Assembly (NCBI GenBank): GCA_014763515.1
Contig: JACXVH010000001.1
Location: 1-37,871 of the forward strand
Reading direction: 5' to 3'
Source of the DNA: Flavobacteriaceae bacterium
GTDB lineage: Bacteria; Bacteroidota; Bacteroidia; Flavobacteriales; Flavobacteriaceae
DNA: 37,871 nt
The notes under the pieces are model-generated. The model had not been told where the DNA came from. It made no database searches and saw only the letters and a list, made by a program, of their open reading frames with translations. Numbering within the stretch: position 1 is the first letter of the stretch; every line of letters starts with the position of its first letter. A program made the translations under genes and the position numbers. Positions 35,246 to 37,871 of the stretch are shown piece after piece.

Positions 35246-35770
35246 TTAATGCTTTTCAATTACTTTAACTTCAACCGCACCTGTTTCTTGTAAAAAAGAA
35301 ACTAATTCTTCTTCATTACCATGAACACCTATTTCCATTAAAAAATGATCATCAGTAGTTCTCACGTCAGGATTTTCTGCTTTTTTAAAAGGCCACAATT
35401 TACTTCTCATGTAAAAAGTAATAACCATTAAGTGGGCAGCAAAGAAAACAGTTCCCTCAAACATTACTGGCACAAATGCAGGTAAATTATCGATAAAACT
35501 AAAACTTGGTTTTCCACCAATATCTTGAGGCCAATCTTGAATCATAATATAATTTAACAATGCCGTATAAATTGCAAGCCCTGTTAAACCATAAAGAAAT
35601 GAAGCAATTGCAATACGCGTTGGAGCTAATCCCATTGCTTTATCCAAACCGTGAACTGGGAAAGGCGTATAAACCTCTTCAATATGATGATGAGCTGCTC
35701 TTGTTTTCTTTACAGCATCCATTAATACATCATCATCATTATATATAGCGTGTACTACTTTATTACTCAT
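35246..35770 (-). CDS. actD: Alternative complex III subunit ActD (DUF3341)
   Basis: The 174-residue DUF3341 protein has two central helices (about 48-70, ASFLYGLTGLAIYTALLNYI, and about 95-115, FVPVMFEGTVFFAAHLMVITF). These are the standard ActD elements, including HIEEVYTPFPVHGLDKAMGL before the first helix and a C-terminal domain ending VKVIEKH. ActD is a small membrane subunit contacting ActC in the Act complex. It follows actC by 4 bases and precedes actE by 9 bases, with no promoter in between. Confidence 0.93.
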   Translation of the reverse strand: MSNKVVHAIYNDDDVLMDAVKKTRAAHHHIEEVYTPFPVHGLDKAMGLAPTRIAIASFLYGLTGLAIYTALLNYIMIQDWPQDIGGKPSFSFIDNLPAFVPVMFEGTVFFAAHLMVITFYMRSKLWPFKKAENPDVRTTDDHFLMEIGVHGNEEELVSFLQETGAVEVKVIEKH

Positions 35771-35774
35771 GATA

Positions 35775-37184
35775 TTAGTGATTATCTGAATGATTATGAC
35801 CGTTTAATTCTCTTTCTCTTTTATAATTGTCACCAGATGCTTTCAAAATTGTTTTAACCTCTGCTTGAGCAATTACTGGGAAACTTCTAGAATATAATAA
35901 GAATAATACAAAGAAGAATCCGATGGTTCCTATATAAATACCTGCATCTACAAATGTTGGCTGGAACATTGTCCATGAAGATGGTAAATAATCTCTATGT
36001 AATGAAGTTACGATAATTACGAAACGCTCGAACCACATACCTACATTTACCACGATTGATATAATGAATGATGCCATAATACTTGTTCTAATTTTCTTAA
36101 ACCACATAACTTGCGGAGAAATTACGTTACAAGTCATCATTAACCAATATGACCACCAGTAAGGTCCTGTTGCTCTATTCAAGAAAGCATATTGTTCATA
36201 CTCTACACCAGAATACCAAGCAATGAATAACTCAGTAATATAAGCACAACCTACTATCGAACCAGTAATCATAATTACTAAGTTCATTAATTCAATATGT
36301 TGTAGTGTAATATAATCTTCTAAATTTGAAACCTTTCTCATGATGATTAACAGTGTTTGAACCATTGCAAATCCAGAGAAAATAGCTCCTGCAACGAAGT
36401 AAGGGGGTAAAATTGTAGTATGCCATCCTGGGATAACCGAAGTTGCGAAGTCAAAAGATACAATTGTATGTACCGAAAGTACAAGAGGGGTTGCTAAACC
36501 TGCTAATACTAATGAAACTTCTTCAAAACGTTGCCAGTCTTTAGCTCTTCCACTCCATCCAAAAGACAAGGTTGAATAAATTCTTTTTGTAAAAGGAGTT
36601 ACCGCTCTATCACGTAACATTGCGAAATCAGGTAATAAACCAGTCCACCAGAACACTAATGATACTGAAAGATAAGTTGAGATTGCAAAAACGTCCCACA
36701 ATAACGGTGAGTTGAAGTTTACCCACAAAGATCCAAATTGATTCGGAATAGGTAATACCCAATAACCTAACCAAGGACGACCCATGTGAATGATTGGGAA
36801 TAAACCTGCCTGAATTACAGAGAAAATCGTCATAGCTTCTGCAGAACGGTTAATTGCCATTCTCCATTTTTGACGGAATAATAATAATACTGCAGAAATA
36901 AGTGTTCCGGCGTGACCGATACCTACCCACCAAACGAAGTTAGTGATATCCCAAGCCCAACCAACTGTTTTATTTAATCCCCATGTTCCAATACCAGTAG
37001 ATACTGTGTAAATCATACAACCTAATCCGTATAGGAAAGCAGCTAGTGCTATTGAAAACACTATCCACCATTGTTTGTTAGCTCTTCCTTCTACAGGGCG
37101 AGCCACATCTACCGTAACATCATGGTAAGATTTACTTCCTACTACTAAAGGTTTTCTAATGGGTGCTTCGTAATGAGACGACAT
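35775..37184 (-). CDS. actC: Alternative complex III membrane subunit ActC (NrfD-like)
   Basis: The 469-residue NrfD/PsrC-family protein has about ten predicted helices. It contains the ActC signatures FVWWVGIGHAGTLISAVLLLF and FPIIHMGRPWLGYWVLPIPN (cited in part), the region which, with ActB, forms the menaquinol oxidation site, and SVHTIVSFDFATSVIPGWH. ActC is the quinol-oxidising membrane subunit and, in structures of the Flavobacterium and Rhodothermus complexes, may move protons. It starts 32 bases after actB ends and precedes actD by 4 bases. The start at 37184 (MSSHYEAPIRKPLVVG) is typical. Confidence 0.95.
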   Translation of the reverse strand: MSSHYEAPIRKPLVVGSKSYHDVTVDVARPVEGRANKQWWIVFSIALAAFLYGLGCMIYTVSTGIGTWGLNKTVGWAWDITNFVWWVGIGHAGTLISAVLLLFRQKWRMAINRSAEAMTIFSVIQAGLFPIIHMGRPWLGYWVLPIPNQFGSLWVNFNSPLLWDVFAISTYLSVSLVFWWTGLLPDFAMLRDRAVTPFTKRIYSTLSFGWSGRAKDWQRFEEVSLVLAGLATPLVLSVHTIVSFDFATSVIPGWHTTILPPYFVAGAIFSGFAMVQTLLIIMRKVSNLEDYITLQHIELMNLVIMITGSIVGCAYITELFIAWYSGVEYEQYAFLNRATGPYWWSYWLMMTCNVISPQVMWFKKIRTSIMASFIISIVVNVGMWFERFVIIVTSLHRDYLPSSWTMFQPTFVDAGIYIGTIGFFFVLFLLYSRSFPVIAQAEVKTILKASGDNYKRERELNGHNHSDNH

Positions 37185-37216
37185 AATCCTTTATATTGTT
37201 TCTGTTAATTAATATT

Positions 37217-37871
37217 TTATTTTTCGTTTCTAACTTTAACGTGATAGAACACATTTGGTTTAGTTCCGATATGCTCTAATAAATGATACATTCTTTCAGA
37301 ATTTGCTAATTCAGCAACTTTACTTTCTTTATCATTTACATCTCCAAAAATCATGGCCCCACTAGTACAAGCAGCCGAACAAGCCGTTTGGAATTCACCA
37401 TCTTTTACTGGTCTTCCTTCACGCTTAGCTTTTAACTTAGTAGCTTGAGTCATTTGGATACACATTGAACATTTCTCCATAACTCCACGAGAACGAACGT
37501 TTACATCTGGATTTAATACCATACGTCCTAAATCATCATTCATATGATAATCAAACTCTTCGTTTTTGTTATATAAGAACCAGTTAAAACGACGTACTTT
37601 GTACGGACAGTTGTTTGCACAGTAACGAGTACCTACACAACGGTTATAAGCCATATGATTTTGACCTTCCCTACCATGAGAAGTAGCAGCTACTGGACAA
37701 ACTGTTTCACATGGTGCGTGATTACAGTGTTGGCACATTACTGGTTGGAAAGCAACTTGTGGATTCTCATTTGGATCTTCCATTCCTGCAAATGTATCAA
37801 TAGACGACATTAAACCAGAAGTACTTTCTTTTAATTCTACATCGGCTTCGAAAGTAGATTGTGATGAGTAA
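37217..37871 (-). CDS. actB: Alternative complex III iron-sulfur subunit ActB, 5'-truncated by the window edge
   Basis: This is the C-terminal part of the long ActB protein: the frame is open to the right edge without a start, and the 218 residues visible include the ferredoxin-like region. The cysteines are in CQHCNHAPCETVCPVAA, CVGTRYCANNCPYKVRRFNWF, CSMCIQMTQA and ACSAACTSGAMIF, enough for several [4Fe-4S]/[3Fe-4S] clusters. In the full protein the N-terminal part is molybdopterin-oxidoreductase-like but without cofactor; that part and ActA lie outside the window. An internal Met at 37810 is not the start. ActB passes electrons from the ActC quinol site towards the heme subunits. Confidence 0.93.
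   Translation of the reverse strand, partial: YSSQSTFEADVELKESTSGLMSSIDTFAGMEDPNENPQVAFQPVMCQHCNHAPCETVCPVAATSHGREGQNHMAYNRCVGTRYCANNCPYKVRRFNWFLYNKNEEFDYHMNDDLGRMVLNPDVNVRSRGVMEKCSMCIQMTQATKLKAKREGRPVKDGEFQTACSAACTSGAMIFGDVNDKESKVAELANSERMYHLLEHIGTKPNVFYHVKVRNEK

Overview
The window is a chromosomal segment of a low-GC member of the Flavobacteriaceae, very probably Flavobacterium or a close relative. The evidence is a full-length sprA (type IX secretion translocon), a RemB-type gliding protein, an alternative complex III (Act) cluster joined to an aa3-type oxidase, TAnnTTTG promoter boxes, A/T-rich leaders without Shine-Dalgarno sequences, and several TTG/GTG starts. Coding density is very high: no gene-free stretch exceeds about 150 bases, and I see no tRNA, rRNA, CRISPR array, insertion sequence or prophage. 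Almost everything is on the minus strand; only a dodecin, an MscS channel and a DUF4403 lipoprotein run on the plus strand.

Layout from left to right. 1-1158: 3'-truncated PiT phosphate transporter (-). 1309-2450: SecE2-like dodecin and MscS channel (+). 2452-5957: tsaB, then a MacA-like adaptor with its TolC partner (-). 6051-7442: DUF4403 lipoprotein (+). 7439-12578: cytochrome oxidase assembly and small-subunit block, transcribed right to left as ctaB, two subunit III genes, subunit IV, a terminator, then a cysteine-less SCO-like protein, SCO, a DUF420/CtaM-like protein and a small CAMC membrane protein. 12728-15584: deoC and remB. 15661-17280: an intact tonB and a frameshifted tonB paralog. 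17333-18047: gcvH and vanZ. 18113-25363: sprA. 25365-30291: ruvA, malic enzyme, queG and ruvB. 30357-37871: actB (partial), actC, actD, actE, actF, cox2 and cox1.

How the genes fit together. ActB-F oxidises menaquinol and passes electrons to the oxidase made by cox1/cox2 in the same cluster. The remaining oxidase subunits, the heme O synthase and the copper-insertion factors lie about 18 kb away, so one respiratory supercomplex is encoded at two loci. Between them lies a cell-surface and gliding region (sprA, tonB, tonB-like, remB) mixed with housekeeping genes. Seven hairpin terminators and eight promoter boxes, six of them exact TAnnTTTG matches and sited directly before gene groups, divide the strand into compact transcription units.

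Nothing here is a wholly unknown multi-gene system. The best leads are: (i) a TonB C-terminal-like module shared by three neighbouring loci, including the N-terminus of the outer-membrane protein RemB; (ii) the frameshifted tonB paralog; (iii) two 7-bp-period repeat tracts, one forming the start of the small CAMC gene and the other lying across the ctaB promoter; (iv) a SCO paralog that lost its copper cysteines; (v) a cox2 with extra membrane helices, an insertion between its CuA ligands and Lys in place of the usual Glu; and (vi) a predicted leaderless ruvB transcript.
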